From: Desulfocicer vacuolatum DSM 3385
Lineage (GTDB): Bacteria > Desulfobacterota > Desulfobacteria > Desulfobacterales > Desulfobacteraceae
Direction: 5' to 3'
DNA: 64,000 nt
Assembly (NCBI RefSeq): GCF_900176365.1
Contig: NZ_FWXY01000004.1
Location: 1 to 64,000, forward strand
Under the pieces are notes generated by a model that did no database searches, was not told the DNA's origin, and saw only the letters and a list, made by a program, of their open reading frames with translations. Positions 25,326-35,693 of the stretch are shown here, in pieces; positions within the stretch are counted from its first letter, which is position 1, and each line of letters starts with the position of its first letter. The position numbers and the translations under genes were made by a program.

Positions 25326-28300
25326 TTATCCAGAAAACCACCCACCCTTTTGTCTCTGGTTAAGCTTTTTTAACTCAATGGCGGCCCTGTCATGGCTAAT
25401 GCGTTCATTGATCAGATCTTTATAGATTAAATTGGCCTGTTTTCGTCGTTTAACCGCATCTCCGGCATCCAGAATGGATTCCAGGAAATCTTTGATTTTT
25501 GTTTTTACATTGCTTTTGGGAACAACGCTTTTAAGGGTTTTTTTGATCTCCGTCATGGCGTTGTGAAGATTGGAGCGTATCAGGGAAAATCCTGCCTGGT
25601 ATCGTTCTGTCTGGGCAATGGTCATTCTTTCTGATTTTATCAGCGTCTCTTCCAAACAGTCCTCACATAGAATGCCGTATTCCTGGAATGCGCTCAGTTC
25701 ATTAAATCCCTGTTCAAAAAGTTCCGGTTCCCTTTCATTTAAAAGTTTTTGGCAGGAGAGATGGCATTTTTCCCAGGCCTGCCACCGATATACATAATCA
25801 AGGCCCGGTCCTTTGATGTTTTGCATGCCCATGATTCTGTTCAACAACCCCGGGGGAGTATGGCGGCATATGGTGTCAATGATCTGATTTCCGGTGACAT
25901 GAAGGTTATCAATGACGATCAGTTTTTCTTTAAACCAGGTGGTGAGCAACGCTTTAAACTCTGTATCCAGGTTGTTGGCATTTTCTTCCCGGGTGAGTTT
26001 TTCTTCAAACTGCGTGACACATTGCAGTTGTTCCTGCCATTTTTTTAGCAGGGTCTCTATTTCCCGGGCCTCTTTTTCCCGCTGAAACGAGGTCAGTTTT
26101 TCTGTTACTGCCCTGGTATCCTCCATGGCATTTTCCAGCTCTTTTTCACTTAATGTCACTTCGATTCCCTGGGCCATGGCCTCCAGGCGTTGGATAATGG
26201 TTTGGGAATTTAATGGAATTTTCATTCTTTTTACCATGGAACGAAAAATATCAAGGGCGGATTCCGCGGAGGGATGTTCCCCGGAGTACAGGCTTATTTT
26301 TGCCAGATAATCCTCCCAGGCCGTGTTGATAAACCCCATGAGTCCGGTGAGGTTGGAACCGATGAGGAAATGATAGTCCACGCTCAGGTCCTCAACCATA
26401 ATCGTTGCAAACATGCGGGTTCTGGGGATTCTGTCGGCCCGGTTATTCACAAGGGTGCTGATGAGGGTGTCTGTCTGTTTTTCATAATCGTGGGACTCAA
26501 AACCTGTGCGCCTCCAGTTACTGATGGTGGCAAATCGCTCGTTGGCAGACATGCCGTTGATAAATTCCAGCCGCCTTCTTCTGATGGGGGCAATGGGAAA
26601 AATTTTCAAGGCCCCTATGTCCGGAACCACCCGGTCAGCCATTTCCCGGACGGCAAAATCAGGGTCAATGTCCAGCATCTGGGAGAGCTTGAGGACTAGG
26701 GCCACATTACTGGGGTGTTCCTCATGGGGAAATCTGCCAAGGACGTCGGGGGTTAAAAGACCTGACTCCAGCCACCCGGTGTATTGAATCTGTGTCTTTT
26801 TTTTGTTTGCCGATTCCCTGAGGATGTGTTGCATATCCTCTTCTGAGGTAATGAGGGTGCCCTTTTGGGGAATAAAATTGGTCATCACCCGGGGAATATC
26901 AATGCCTGCCGGTCCCTGGATGTCTTCGTGGTCGGGGTAGGTGTTGGTGATGGTGGAAAAATCGTCCCGGGTCCAGTGCTGCTGCAATACAGACACAAAG
27001 GGCGGGGTCAGGGCCATGCACTCCCATAGAAATATCTTTGATCTTAATTTCCGGGTCATGCAGATCATATTGTGGTGCTCCCAGATGGTTGCCTTGTCAT
27101 AGGGCCGAAACAGGAACATTTCCCGGGTTTCTCCAAAGGGCACCGCATGCAGAAACATGGCCTCACACCCGGTGGTCTTGTTCACAAATCCATGCCCCAG
27201 GGCCTCTATCACAGCCGCTTTTAATCGTTCCACACCGGATTTTCCCCGGGTGCCCCAGCCCCCGATGACAAGGGAGATTTTTTTTCTGGCCGTGAGCACC
27301 TCATGGTTCAAGTAGAGGTGGCGAAGTATAAAAAAGGCAAAAAGTACCAGGGTGAAAATCCCCAGTTCATACAATGAGTTTTCATAGGCTGAAAAAAAGT
27401 AATATTTAAAATCGTTCCAGAGGTCAGGAGTGAACAATGGCAGGGCATAGACAAAAAAGCGCTGTACGGAACGATCTTCATCTTTTTGTTTTGCGCCCGG
27501 ACCTTTGAACCCATGGAACTGTATGGTAAATCCCAGTTTCCGCAGGGCATTGATATACCCCTGGGGCGGGGATTGGCTCTGTTCGTGCCAATTTCTCAAT
27601 TTGGTGTATTTCACAAAGCCCAGTGTCAGTCGCATAACAGCCATGATGCTTGTGAAAATTCCCCGGGGCCGGGCCATGTGGGTTACGCCTTCGGGGGTGA
27701 AAATTTTAATGGATTTTTTTGAGAACAGCTGTTTGGAACAGGACAGGGCTTCATCCACCAGGGGCAGATAGGGGCGCCATCCTGATTCTGTATCAAAATA
27801 AAGGGGTTCTCCAGGCACTTTGGTTTCGGTGAGTTCGCTGCCGATGCCCGAAGGTGCCCTGACATGGGAGTGGAATTTTCTGCCGGTGACATGGCTGAAC
27901 CCTTGCCTTTTATCTGGAGAAGATGAAAAAAACTCGTGTAGAAACCGCCACATGCGAAATCCAAAGCGATCTCCCCGGAACAGCCAAATGCCGGTGATGC
28001 CCTTTTTAAGTCCCAGGCTGAAATCGTCATGGGCAAGCACGGACAGTATTCGACCGGTCCGATCCGGGTCCATATTTGTAAACCAGGCCCGGGGAAGACG
28101 TTTTTTTTTGCCGGGTTTGATGTGGGGTATCACCCCCTTTAATTTTGCTGTTAACTTCCTGGATCGGGGATCGGCCTGCACAGTGAGCTGCTCCCGGGCC
28201 ATGGCTGCCCATCGTCGAACGGAAAGGGAAAGGGAATGCTGATGCAGCTGGGTGATCATGGGTAATTGTCTTCCCAGGAATTTCTCTGCTTCATCATGGG

Positions 28301-29507
28301 GGGCTGAGTTGATAAAGCCATCCATGATATTTGTTGTCACCTTGAACCCCACCCGGAGGACAAAATCGTCCTTTTCCCGGGAAAAATGGTCAAACATCAT
28401 ATCAGAAACCGTGTGGGGAAACTGCTTTAGTAACGCCTGTGATGATCCCAGGGCCAGCAGGGCTTCGGCCCGCACCTGGGGCGAGATGTCTTTTAGAATA
28501 ATATGACGCAGCCAGGCGGTGATGTCCTCGTTCCCGGTTCTATAGGTGGTGATAAATGCAATGAGTATGGCCGGTACCGCTTGTCTTACAAAGGGGCTGA
28601 TGTCCCGGGAGATGGTGGGCAGAAATTTTTTAATCTCTTTTTCATTGTCAATGTGATCTTCCAGAAGTTGAACCGCTTTTCTGCGAACAAACAGATCATC
28701 CCCATGGGTGGGGTTGAAAAGCCGCCGGGTGGCTGCCTGGAAAAAGGAGGTGGGGTCCAGCAGCGAAAGAAGCTCAAAGGCTTCACACTGAATCCATATC
28801 TGCTGACGAATATCCAGGGATGCCCTGTAGATAAAGGTAATAATCCCCTCTTCTATGTGCCGGGCCTTGATATGGGGGGGAAGACCCTTGATGATTTGGC
28901 TCATGCAGCGAAAGGTTTCTATTTTCACCCGTTCATCACCGTTGTAAGCCAGCAGGGGTTTCAGGGTTTTTTCAATGTTAACATGATTGAGCAGTCTGGT
29001 CTGTTCTGTTTCATGGTCGCTATTTTTTAAAAGGATTGAGGCAATTGCCCCGAATCGATTGAGCAGAAAAACAAGCCGGTACTCGGCACGGGAGATCCTG
29101 GTGCGGCAGCGTTCCAGCACGGCATCATACCCAAACCAGCGTTTAAAGGCCTTTTTATCTCCCCGGATACCGGCAGGGGATGCCCCTAAATCCCTGGCAA
29201 ATTGCAGGATTAACTCTTTTTTTTCAAGACTTGTGGTGGCGGATGCAAATCGTTGGGTAAAGTCTGCCTGCATAAAAAGCAGGGCGTTTATGGTATCCAG
29301 TTCTCCCTTAAAGGTGTCCACCAGAAAATTAAGGATCTGATAAGAGAGCCAGGCCTTTTGGGTGGTGTGTTCCGGTGGGTTCTTAAGTCCATCTCTTTTC
29401 ATCAGGGATTTTGTGAGTTCACCGATGTTTTCTTTAAAAAGCCTGCTGTCCATGGGGGAGAGTGCTGTTTCAAAAAGCTGACGTATCTCTTTTTTAAGTT
29501 GTTTCAT
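25326..29507 (-). CDS. pgsB: PgsB/CapB-type poly-gamma-glutamate synthetase fused to HEAT-like and helical domains
   Basis: A 1393-aa protein, about 3.5 times the length of PgsB. Residues 1-480 are helical with HEAT-like repeats. One membrane segment lies at about 713-733. A Mur-ligase/PgsB domain spans about 745-1060: P-loop VIGGWGTRGKSGVERLK, NTYPDHEDIQGPAGIDI near 860, and the PgsB-typical EFINGMSANERFATI followed by LVNNRADRIPRTRMF near 1022. The last 330 residues are helical and coiled-coil-like. PgsB enzymes ligate glutamate through the gamma-carboxylate using ATP; the same chemistry, possibly with another amino acid, is inferred here. It is the last gene of the run and is separated from the exporter gene by a repeat cluster. 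The start ATG has only a weak AGG. Confidence 0.8.
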   Translation of the reverse strand: MKQLKKEIRQLFETALSPMDSRLFKENIGELTKSLMKRDGLKNPPEHTTQKAWLSYQILNFLVDTFKGELDTINALLFMQADFTQRFASATTSLEKKELILQFARDLGASPAGIRGDKKAFKRWFGYDAVLERCRTRISRAEYRLVFLLNRFGAIASILLKNSDHETEQTRLLNHVNIEKTLKPLLAYNGDERVKIETFRCMSQIIKGLPPHIKARHIEEGIITFIYRASLDIRQQIWIQCEAFELLSLLDPTSFFQAATRRLFNPTHGDDLFVRRKAVQLLEDHIDNEKEIKKFLPTISRDISPFVRQAVPAILIAFITTYRTGNEDITAWLRHIILKDISPQVRAEALLALGSSQALLKQFPHTVSDMMFDHFSREKDDFVLRVGFKVTTNIMDGFINSAPHDEAEKFLGRQLPMITQLHQHSLSLSVRRWAAMAREQLTVQADPRSRKLTAKLKGVIPHIKPGKKKRLPRAWFTNMDPDRTGRILSVLAHDDFSLGLKKGITGIWLFRGDRFGFRMWRFLHEFFSSSPDKRQGFSHVTGRKFHSHVRAPSGIGSELTETKVPGEPLYFDTESGWRPYLPLVDEALSCSKQLFSKKSIKIFTPEGVTHMARPRGIFTSIMAVMRLTLGFVKYTKLRNWHEQSQSPPQGYINALRKLGFTIQFHGFKGPGAKQKDEDRSVQRFFVYALPLFTPDLWNDFKYYFFSAYENSLYELGIFTLVLFAFFILRHLYLNHEVLTARKKISLVIGGWGTRGKSGVERLKAAVIEALGHGFVNKTTGCEAMFLHAVPFGETREMFLFRPYDKATIWEHHNMICMTRKLRSKIFLWECMALTPPFVSVLQQHWTRDDFSTITNTYPDHEDIQGPAGIDIPRVMTNFIPQKGTLITSEEDMQHILRESANKKKTQIQYTGWLESGLLTPDVLGRFPHEEHPSNVALVLKLSQMLDIDPDFAVREMADRVVPDIGALKIFPIAPIRRRRLEFINGMSANERFATISNWRRTGFESHDYEKQTDTLISTLVNNRADRIPRTRMFATIMVEDLSVDYHFLIGSNLTGLMGFINTAWEDYLAKISLYSGEHPSAESALDIFRSMVKRMKIPLNSQTIIQRLEAMAQGIEVTLSEKELENAMEDTRAVTEKLTSFQREKEAREIETLLKKWQEQLQCVTQFEEKLTREENANNLDTEFKALLTTWFKEKLIVIDNLHVTGNQIIDTICRHTPPGLLNRIMGMQNIKGPGLDYVYRWQAWEKCHLSCQKLLNEREPELFEQGFNELSAFQEYGILCEDCLEETLIKSERMTIAQTERYQAGFSLIRSNLHNAMTEIKKTLKSVVPKSNVKTKIKDFLESILDAGDAVKRRKQANLIYKDLINERISHDRAAIELKKLNQRQKGGWFSG

Positions 29508-29667
29508 ATGCCTGTTATGTCTCAGAATTTTTATAAAAAGCCATGTTCAACGCTTCCCGGCAGCGCCCTCGACGTTTCCGTTTCGGACAGGGCAGGCGTC
29601 GGATGCGGCATCATAGCATTTTCAACATTCGTTGTGTCCGTCAGGACATACCCGTTTAGATGAAAAG

Positions 29668-29796
29668 GCAGCCTCCAAGGCAACCTAAGGCAGAGCCCCC
29701 CCCCCCCCGATGGGCAATAGGAACCGGACAATTGAGCTGTCTACAGTTCCGGTCCGGGCCCATTGCCCATCGGGGGGGCGGCGGTATGATACCATT
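29668..29796 (+). repeat. P element, copy 2
   Basis: An inverted copy of the 2236-2366 element: CCCGATGGGCAAT...ATTGCCCATCGGG outer arms and GGAACCGGAC...GTTCCGGTCC inner arms. It contains a 14-C tract at its left arm. It is preceded by a related TTCGTTGTGTCCGTCAGGA fragment. It lies between the exporter and pgsB-like genes. Confidence 0.85.
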
Positions 29797-29810
29797 TAAC
29801 AGTTTCAATA

Positions 29811-29861
29811 TTCGTTGTGGTCAGGCCGAGTCCAGAATCAGGTCTGTCCGTGGCAGTTATG
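29811..29861 (+). repeat. R1 repeat, partial diverged copy
   Basis: ATTCGTTGTGGTCAGGCCGAG through CCGTGGCAGTTATGG matches the second half of R1. It lies just beyond the stop codon of the exporter gene. Confidence 0.65.
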
Positions 29862-29881
29862 GCAAACCTTATTTCCAGCCA

Positions 29882-32800
29882 CTAATCACGCCATATACGG
29901 TTGTTCTCTGTTTGTGGGATGTCGCGTTTGTGGATGGAGTAAAAATCCAGGTCACCGGGCCTGATATCTTTCAATCCCCGTCCCCGGCTGAAAAACCAGG
30001 ACAATGAAAACAACACGGCAGACTCATTGTTATCCAGATCCTGGGAGAACTCCAGGCCCAGGGTAAACCGCCGCTGGTTACACATCCACTGATGCCATGT
30101 GAGATCCAGATCCACGTGGTTTCTTTTAATATCATTGTCCCTGTCATTATCTGCAAAATAATAGGCATTTCGATAGGCCAAGTGGGCATTTAAATTGCCA
30201 AAAAGCTGTTTCCAGCCCACCTGAATTTTCACATTATCCGGGTTGAAAATATTAAAATCTTCATTGCTGTTTATCCCACCCCGTAAAAACCACACCGTGT
30301 CCAGCCAGGGTTTGAACGCAGCATATTCTGTGAGAGAAACACCTGTTTTATGATCCTTTTTATAGCTGCTGAACACATCGGAATCGGTGCGGTGATCTGG
30401 ATACTTATCCAGATCATCCATACTCAACACCCTTCCAAAGAGTGAAAAAGCGGGCATGTGATAGGATTTGGGTCCCAGGGATCTTTTTTGAAATATCCTT
30501 GCCTTGATAAAGCCTGCATATTCTCCGGCGGGGGATTGAAAAAAATCAAATCTGGATGCATCTGGTTTTTGCATGTAAAGGCTTGATTTTATGTTAAAGC
30601 CCAGGGAACTTTGATCCGGATAATGGAAAAAATCTTCCTTTATTCCCAGGGTGGCACCGCCCTGTTCTATAAATCGGCTTAAAAAGGATGTTTTAAAATA
30701 ACCCGGAAGATTCTCAGCATGGTAATAATGGGTGGCCGAGATTTCATATTGATGGTCCTGGGACGCCACATCATCGTCTTCCTGTCGACTGAAAGGTTTT
30801 TTATAACCGGCGCTTAAAGACCATGTGCCGTCCTCTTGGGAACCCAATGGATAGGCATCGTGGAACCAGATGTTTTCAACGGGTTTTTTCCATTGAAAAT
30901 GTTTATGCGGGGCGGGTAAGGCATCGTATTGGATTTTCACGGGCCGTACGTTGGGGGGATCTGTCGGTGTGGATTTTTTCCATCGCCGGTGGATCCGGTA
31001 CAGGGCCTGTTTTTCAGCTTTATCCGGTGTCAGAACAAGGCGCTGCCATCCCTTTTCAATGTATTGGTGCCGGGTCCGGGTTTCCTGTTGTTTTTGCTGA
31101 TCAATGCGTATCCATGCCGGTCCCTGGATATTGACCACCACAGGTGCATCATGGGTTGCCGTATAAAAGGCCCGGCGGGGGGGCGTATCCAGGGTGACGT
31201 CTGCGCAGGTGCGACTTTTTGGGGTTGTTTCACAAAATGAAACCCTCAACAGCTGATTGGCATAGCCCGCCACAATGCCAAGGGTCAGGCGGTGTTCTCC
31301 CCTGGCAACAGGGGCTGAAAATTCATGGTTCTCCACACCGGGCATGAGGGTGATAATTTTTGGGGGTAGATCATCTATCTGATAGAACAAGGTCACCGGG
31401 GCTGGCTGTAAAATGGGCAGATCCATGGCAGAGACGGTTGCTTTAATCATGGCAGGTGTGGTGTTTTTCATGAAAAATACCAGATCATTTTCCCTGGTGA
31501 TCACCTGTTCTCCCTTGAAAACTTCAGGGAAAAGTGCTTTTCTAACTCGCAGTTGCCGGGATTCCGGTTGCCATTTTTCCATGGGAATGCGGGTGATCCC
31601 GGCGTCGGCCTGCACCGTGGTGACAGGTTTCCAGGCGGTTTGCCGGGTGATCTGTCCTAAAAGGGCCCCAAGACCCGGCAGGTGGCTGTGGCGGGAAAAA
31701 AGATCCTGGGCCTCCGCCTCAATGGACAAGAGGTTTTCCGGGGTTTTCCGGGCCGCCTTTACCAGGGTTGCCATGTGATTAAAAATTTTTTCTTTTTCAC
31801 CGGGATATTTTTTGTGCGCCGGTAATGGCAGTTTGGCATGCTCGGGGATGTCACGGCGCTTGCGGTTGAGCTCTTCCCAGGACACAGGAGAAACGGCAAC
31901 AGCAGATATGGTGACCGTTTCCGGGGAATCCCAGGTCGGGTACGGCAGGAGCCATGGGTCATCTTTAAAAAAAGTGTCTGGGGTGGCAGCGCCATGGGCC
32001 TTGCTGGGGACAGGATTGTTTTTTTCCCTGGATGACCAGATCCTGTCAATGGATAGCACCGCTTCTATTTTGAGAAGATTTCTTATTTTTGAGGCGGTGA
32101 ACAAGGAAGCATATTTGTTTGATGGACAAGGGATAGTTTTATGGGGGCTGTGCAAAAATTTATCCGTATTTGAAATGTGTGGGGTGCAACTTTTGGTTGG
32201 AAGGCCGGGGCTGGGCCTCCTCTCATCACATGGTTCGGTAATGCAGATATGCAACCGTGGGTGTATGGATGCGCTGGTGTCAACATGGGCATTTTTCATG
32301 ACCGCCGCCACATTGTCAATGTTCAGCACGGGGAGCACACCGGCCAGGGGCATGACCGGTCTGAGCAGATCAAAGGAGACAATAAGGGGCATTGCAGGGG
32401 TGTTAATCTCAACTTCATTTATCCCCGGCCCAAGATTAATTTCCCGGGAGACACTTTGCCCCGGTACAAGGCTGTTTTCACCCACCAGGGAAAGCCCCTG
32501 GGCCGGAAGATTATTCACAATGGGAATATCATGGCAGGTGGTGTTGTGTGTAATGGAGAACCAGTTATTCACCGGTACGCTGTTATCTTTTTCGTGCAGG
32601 AGCCGTGCCGTTACTTTTAAAGTGAACGGGCCATAGAACCTTGCTTTCACCGACTTTGAGGGGGTGGCCCGGAAGGCCCTGGCATAAAGATTTCTTGGTT
32701 TACTGCGGGTCATTACAGCCCCATCATAATCCAGAACCCCGTCTCCGGCATTTTGCCAGGCGTAATCCCCGGGCAGATTGTTACTCCATGATTCCCAATC

Positions 32801-35677
32801 AAGGATGCCCTGGATTCGTTTTTCTTTGTCTTTGGAAAAGAGACTCGCTTTAATGGCCATGCCTTTTATCACCGCTTTTTTAACGGCCTTTCCCTTGTCC
32901 CCGGCATTTTCAAGCGCTTCACAGGCGTTGCGGTATTGTCCTTGATACAAAAGCATCTGGGCCTGCCACCAGGCCATTTTCCGGGGAAGGCTTATCTCTT
33001 TCATCGTTTCCATATACACTTTGAACCAGCCCAGACGTCCGGCGGTTTTTAACAAAAGGTCCGTGGGTTTAACCGGACAGGGAATGACGGTTGCCAGCAT
33101 CATGGCATGGAAAAAATGACCATCTTCAAACAATTGTTCGGCCAGGATTTTAAAATTGTCAGCAGTGGGGTATTGCATGGCATTTGCCGCGTACAGGGGC
33201 AAATGCTTTTTGGGGGATTTGCCGTTGCGGTAAAAGGTGACAAGGCGTTGAAAGGCCTCATGTGACACCTTGGGGGGTGATTTTAAAAACAATTGTCTGA
33301 GAAAGGTTTCTGCAAGATAACTCTCCCCCAGCAGGATCAGCTGGTCCACCATTTTAAAACCGGCCCGGGCTCTGATTTTTCCTGTGCTGTTGGCAAAAAG
33401 TGCCGACCATTTTTCCAGGGCCTGCAGGGGCTGATCTTCTGCTTCCAGGGCGTTGGCTTTTTCTGTTATGGCGGTGATCCTTGCCCGGGAGATGCGGTTG
33501 GATCCGGGATCGGGAAACAGCCCTCCCTGTCCCCCACGGAAAAGGGCATCATTGGCGCGTATCAAGCGAACCAATGGGGTCCAGTGATGGTTCAGATCCG
33601 TTTTTATCATCTCCATGGAGGGGTCGGGTTTGTCTTTTTTTCCCGGATCGGATGAGAGAAATGCCACAAAATCGGTAAAAAGATCCTGGGAAGATCCCAC
33701 GGTTTTCAGGGCCTGGAGATACTCTGATTCTCCCATGCGGTGGGGCAGGGAATCCCGATACTGAACCGCTGCCATGGCAGTGGTGTTTTCTCCCCACAGG
33801 GTAAAGCGGTCCACATTCACTGGAAGGGGCAGTTCAATAAAGGCGGGCTTGATAAGGGTCTCCGGGTATAACGGCCATGGGAACACATTGTTTTGATCCG
33901 GTTCTGAGCTCAGTAAGGATGGAAAAATGGTACTGATTTTTGAAGCTGCGTTTTTAACATTTTGTCTGATAAATTCATGGTTCTGCAGGTGATTTAGGGG
34001 GGATTCCCGAAGTCGTTGCAAGGCAAGTCCAGCCTCTGCCGGGGAGATGCGAAAGTCCTGTGACGCTGCTTCATAACAGGGGGCCACGGTGAAGATCATG
34101 GTCTGTTGGCCTTGGATATGGGGTGGTGTTTCCTGGGAATCGTTCACCCGGTTTTTTCCAGAAACCGGGTCTTTGGAACTGGATTGAGTGTTGTTGAATT
34201 TAATGAAAAATGTCTGGGACACATTTCGGGGGGCAATGATGATGCGAAGGGTGGATGGCGCGTTTCTTGTGGGCAACCGGTACACCAGGGGGTGCTTGTC
34301 ATTTGAGGGGATTTTCACAAAACTGCTTTCCTGGATCAGGCTGAGAAGTCGGGCTTCATGTTGGCGTGCCACGGTCATATGGTGATCGTGACGTCGTTTG
34401 AGCCGGGGCAGTATAAATCGAAAAGATTGCTGGTCATCTCTGTCCGGTTTATTGAACGGCAACAGGTCACGGAAAAAAGTATGGGCCGCATAAAGCTTTT
34501 TTGCCGCTTTTTGGACTCCCGGGGCATCGGGTCGTTTTTTTGCCTGCTCATCCATTGAAAAAGCCCCGGACAATCCCCCCTGGGGTCTTGCATTGTCCCG
34601 CACTGTTTTTTGGGCTGTGATTTCAATTTCAGATAAAGTTGGCTTATCTGTAACGCCTTTGTCTCCTGTGGGGATGGATGCCGCTGCACGAATCAGTTTG
34701 TCCCTTGTTTGTTCATAGGAGATGGGGGCATTGAGGTGTGAAAACAGGTAATCAGGATTATCTTGTTTAAGAACCCGGGCAATGAGACCTGCCCGGGAAT
34801 GAAGGGTAAGGGTGTGCTTTCCCCGGGGAACAGTTAAAAAAGCCCGTTGCATTCTGCCGCAAACCAGGGGGGTGCCATCCATGAAAATTTGTTTTGATGT
34901 TTCCGGCGGGGTTTCAAAATTCAGGGTGGCAAAGGGGGTATCATCCATGGCAACGTTGACAAAATACCCCAGTCCCCGGGATTGCTCCGGGGCGGGGTAG
35001 AGCAGCCGGGTTTCAATGGCAATACGGACCGGTCCTTCAAGGGTCAATTGCCGGGGGACGTTTGTGCCGACCTGCCAGAATCGTTGGGTCCCCGGTACCT
35101 TATTTTGAGAAACGGTCACAGGGTCTCCGTTAAGGCAGAGCCGTGTTCTATGGGGGGCAAGAGAGCTTAAGGGCTCCTGTCTCAGGGTGAACAATGCCAT
35201 TGTTATGCAGGTCTTTTCCTGGAGGGGAAGAGATATGCGGCACATGGCCGGGTCATCCGTGGGAGGGACAACCAGACCGGCGAGCCTGTCCGGTGTCATG
35301 GGAATTTTTTGGAATGCGTGGAGACCGGTGCCATTGGAGATGGAGATTTTCAAGGGATCAAGGGGGGTGCAGCCATCCGGGGAAACAATGCGGAGCGTGC
35401 TGTTTTCCGGTATTTTTACCTTAACCGATTCCCCGGGTTCAAGGGGGATGATATGCATACCGTATTCCATGCTGTATTCTGGATCGGGTCCGGCAAGTAA
35501 TTGGCTTTGGTTTTCAATATTGTCCCATCTTAGGGGTAATTCATAATGGGTTAAGAGATCCAGCTGCATTTGATCCACATGGGCCTGGATATGAACAGGG
35601 CTGGACCATAAAACAGCAATGGCCCCCAAAAGGTATATTATCTGTTTTTTTAAATAACCGCCAAGGGCAGCGCTCAT
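29882..35677 (-). CDS. Giant exported protein with TPR-like region and C-terminal beta-barrel; candidate outer-membrane polymer exporter
   Basis: A 1931-aa protein with a signal peptide (KKQIIYLLGAIAVLWSS, residues 10-26). Residues about 40-740 and 960-1600 are rich in beta-sandwich-like segments, including repeated PRGKHTLTL and ARGEHRLTL phrases. Residues about 745-960 are helical in a TPR-like pattern (LQALEKWSALFANSTGKIRA, GQYRNACEALENAGDKGKAV). The last about 320 residues show alternating aromatic/polar strands typical of an outer-membrane barrel (GWKQLFGNLNAHLAYRNAYY, VLFSLSWFFSRG), though the chain continues about 34 residues past the last strand. A TPR scaffold before a barrel recalls BcsC, PgaA and AlgK/AlgE. 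The ATG at 35677 has AAGG 5 nt upstream and follows the hydrolase-like gene by 16 nt. Confidence 0.65.
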   Translation of the reverse strand: MSAALGGYLKKQIIYLLGAIAVLWSSPVHIQAHVDQMQLDLLTHYELPLRWDNIENQSQLLAGPDPEYSMEYGMHIIPLEPGESVKVKIPENSTLRIVSPDGCTPLDPLKISISNGTGLHAFQKIPMTPDRLAGLVVPPTDDPAMCRISLPLQEKTCITMALFTLRQEPLSSLAPHRTRLCLNGDPVTVSQNKVPGTQRFWQVGTNVPRQLTLEGPVRIAIETRLLYPAPEQSRGLGYFVNVAMDDTPFATLNFETPPETSKQIFMDGTPLVCGRMQRAFLTVPRGKHTLTLHSRAGLIARVLKQDNPDYLFSHLNAPISYEQTRDKLIRAAASIPTGDKGVTDKPTLSEIEITAQKTVRDNARPQGGLSGAFSMDEQAKKRPDAPGVQKAAKKLYAAHTFFRDLLPFNKPDRDDQQSFRFILPRLKRRHDHHMTVARQHEARLLSLIQESSFVKIPSNDKHPLVYRLPTRNAPSTLRIIIAPRNVSQTFFIKFNNTQSSSKDPVSGKNRVNDSQETPPHIQGQQTMIFTVAPCYEAASQDFRISPAEAGLALQRLRESPLNHLQNHEFIRQNVKNAASKISTIFPSLLSSEPDQNNVFPWPLYPETLIKPAFIELPLPVNVDRFTLWGENTTAMAAVQYRDSLPHRMGESEYLQALKTVGSSQDLFTDFVAFLSSDPGKKDKPDPSMEMIKTDLNHHWTPLVRLIRANDALFRGGQGGLFPDPGSNRISRARITAITEKANALEAEDQPLQALEKWSALFANSTGKIRARAGFKMVDQLILLGESYLAETFLRQLFLKSPPKVSHEAFQRLVTFYRNGKSPKKHLPLYAANAMQYPTADNFKILAEQLFEDGHFFHAMMLATVIPCPVKPTDLLLKTAGRLGWFKVYMETMKEISLPRKMAWWQAQMLLYQGQYRNACEALENAGDKGKAVKKAVIKGMAIKASLFSKDKEKRIQGILDWESWSNNLPGDYAWQNAGDGVLDYDGAVMTRSKPRNLYARAFRATPSKSVKARFYGPFTLKVTARLLHEKDNSVPVNNWFSITHNTTCHDIPIVNNLPAQGLSLVGENSLVPGQSVSREINLGPGINEVEINTPAMPLIVSFDLLRPVMPLAGVLPVLNIDNVAAVMKNAHVDTSASIHPRLHICITEPCDERRPSPGLPTKSCTPHISNTDKFLHSPHKTIPCPSNKYASLFTASKIRNLLKIEAVLSIDRIWSSREKNNPVPSKAHGAATPDTFFKDDPWLLPYPTWDSPETVTISAVAVSPVSWEELNRKRRDIPEHAKLPLPAHKKYPGEKEKIFNHMATLVKAARKTPENLLSIEAEAQDLFSRHSHLPGLGALLGQITRQTAWKPVTTVQADAGITRIPMEKWQPESRQLRVRKALFPEVFKGEQVITRENDLVFFMKNTTPAMIKATVSAMDLPILQPAPVTLFYQIDDLPPKIITLMPGVENHEFSAPVARGEHRLTLGIVAGYANQLLRVSFCETTPKSRTCADVTLDTPPRRAFYTATHDAPVVVNIQGPAWIRIDQQKQQETRTRHQYIEKGWQRLVLTPDKAEKQALYRIHRRWKKSTPTDPPNVRPVKIQYDALPAPHKHFQWKKPVENIWFHDAYPLGSQEDGTWSLSAGYKKPFSRQEDDDVASQDHQYEISATHYYHAENLPGYFKTSFLSRFIEQGGATLGIKEDFFHYPDQSSLGFNIKSSLYMQKPDASRFDFFQSPAGEYAGFIKARIFQKRSLGPKSYHMPAFSLFGRVLSMDDLDKYPDHRTDSDVFSSYKKDHKTGVSLTEYAAFKPWLDTVWFLRGGINSNEDFNIFNPDNVKIQVGWKQLFGNLNAHLAYRNAYYFADNDRDNDIKRNHVDLDLTWHQWMCNQRRFTLGLEFSQDLDNNESAVLFSLSWFFSRGRGLKDIRPGDLDFYSIHKRDIPQTENNRIWRD

Positions 35678-35693
35678 TTTGACCTTGGTTCCC

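Noticed and set aside
25326-29507. Folylpolyglutamate synthase (FolC) or a Mur peptidoglycan ligase
   Set aside because: The P-loop could fit, but the later motifs (ANERFATI, NNRADRIPRTR) are PgsB-specific and a PgsC protein is encoded in the same cluster.
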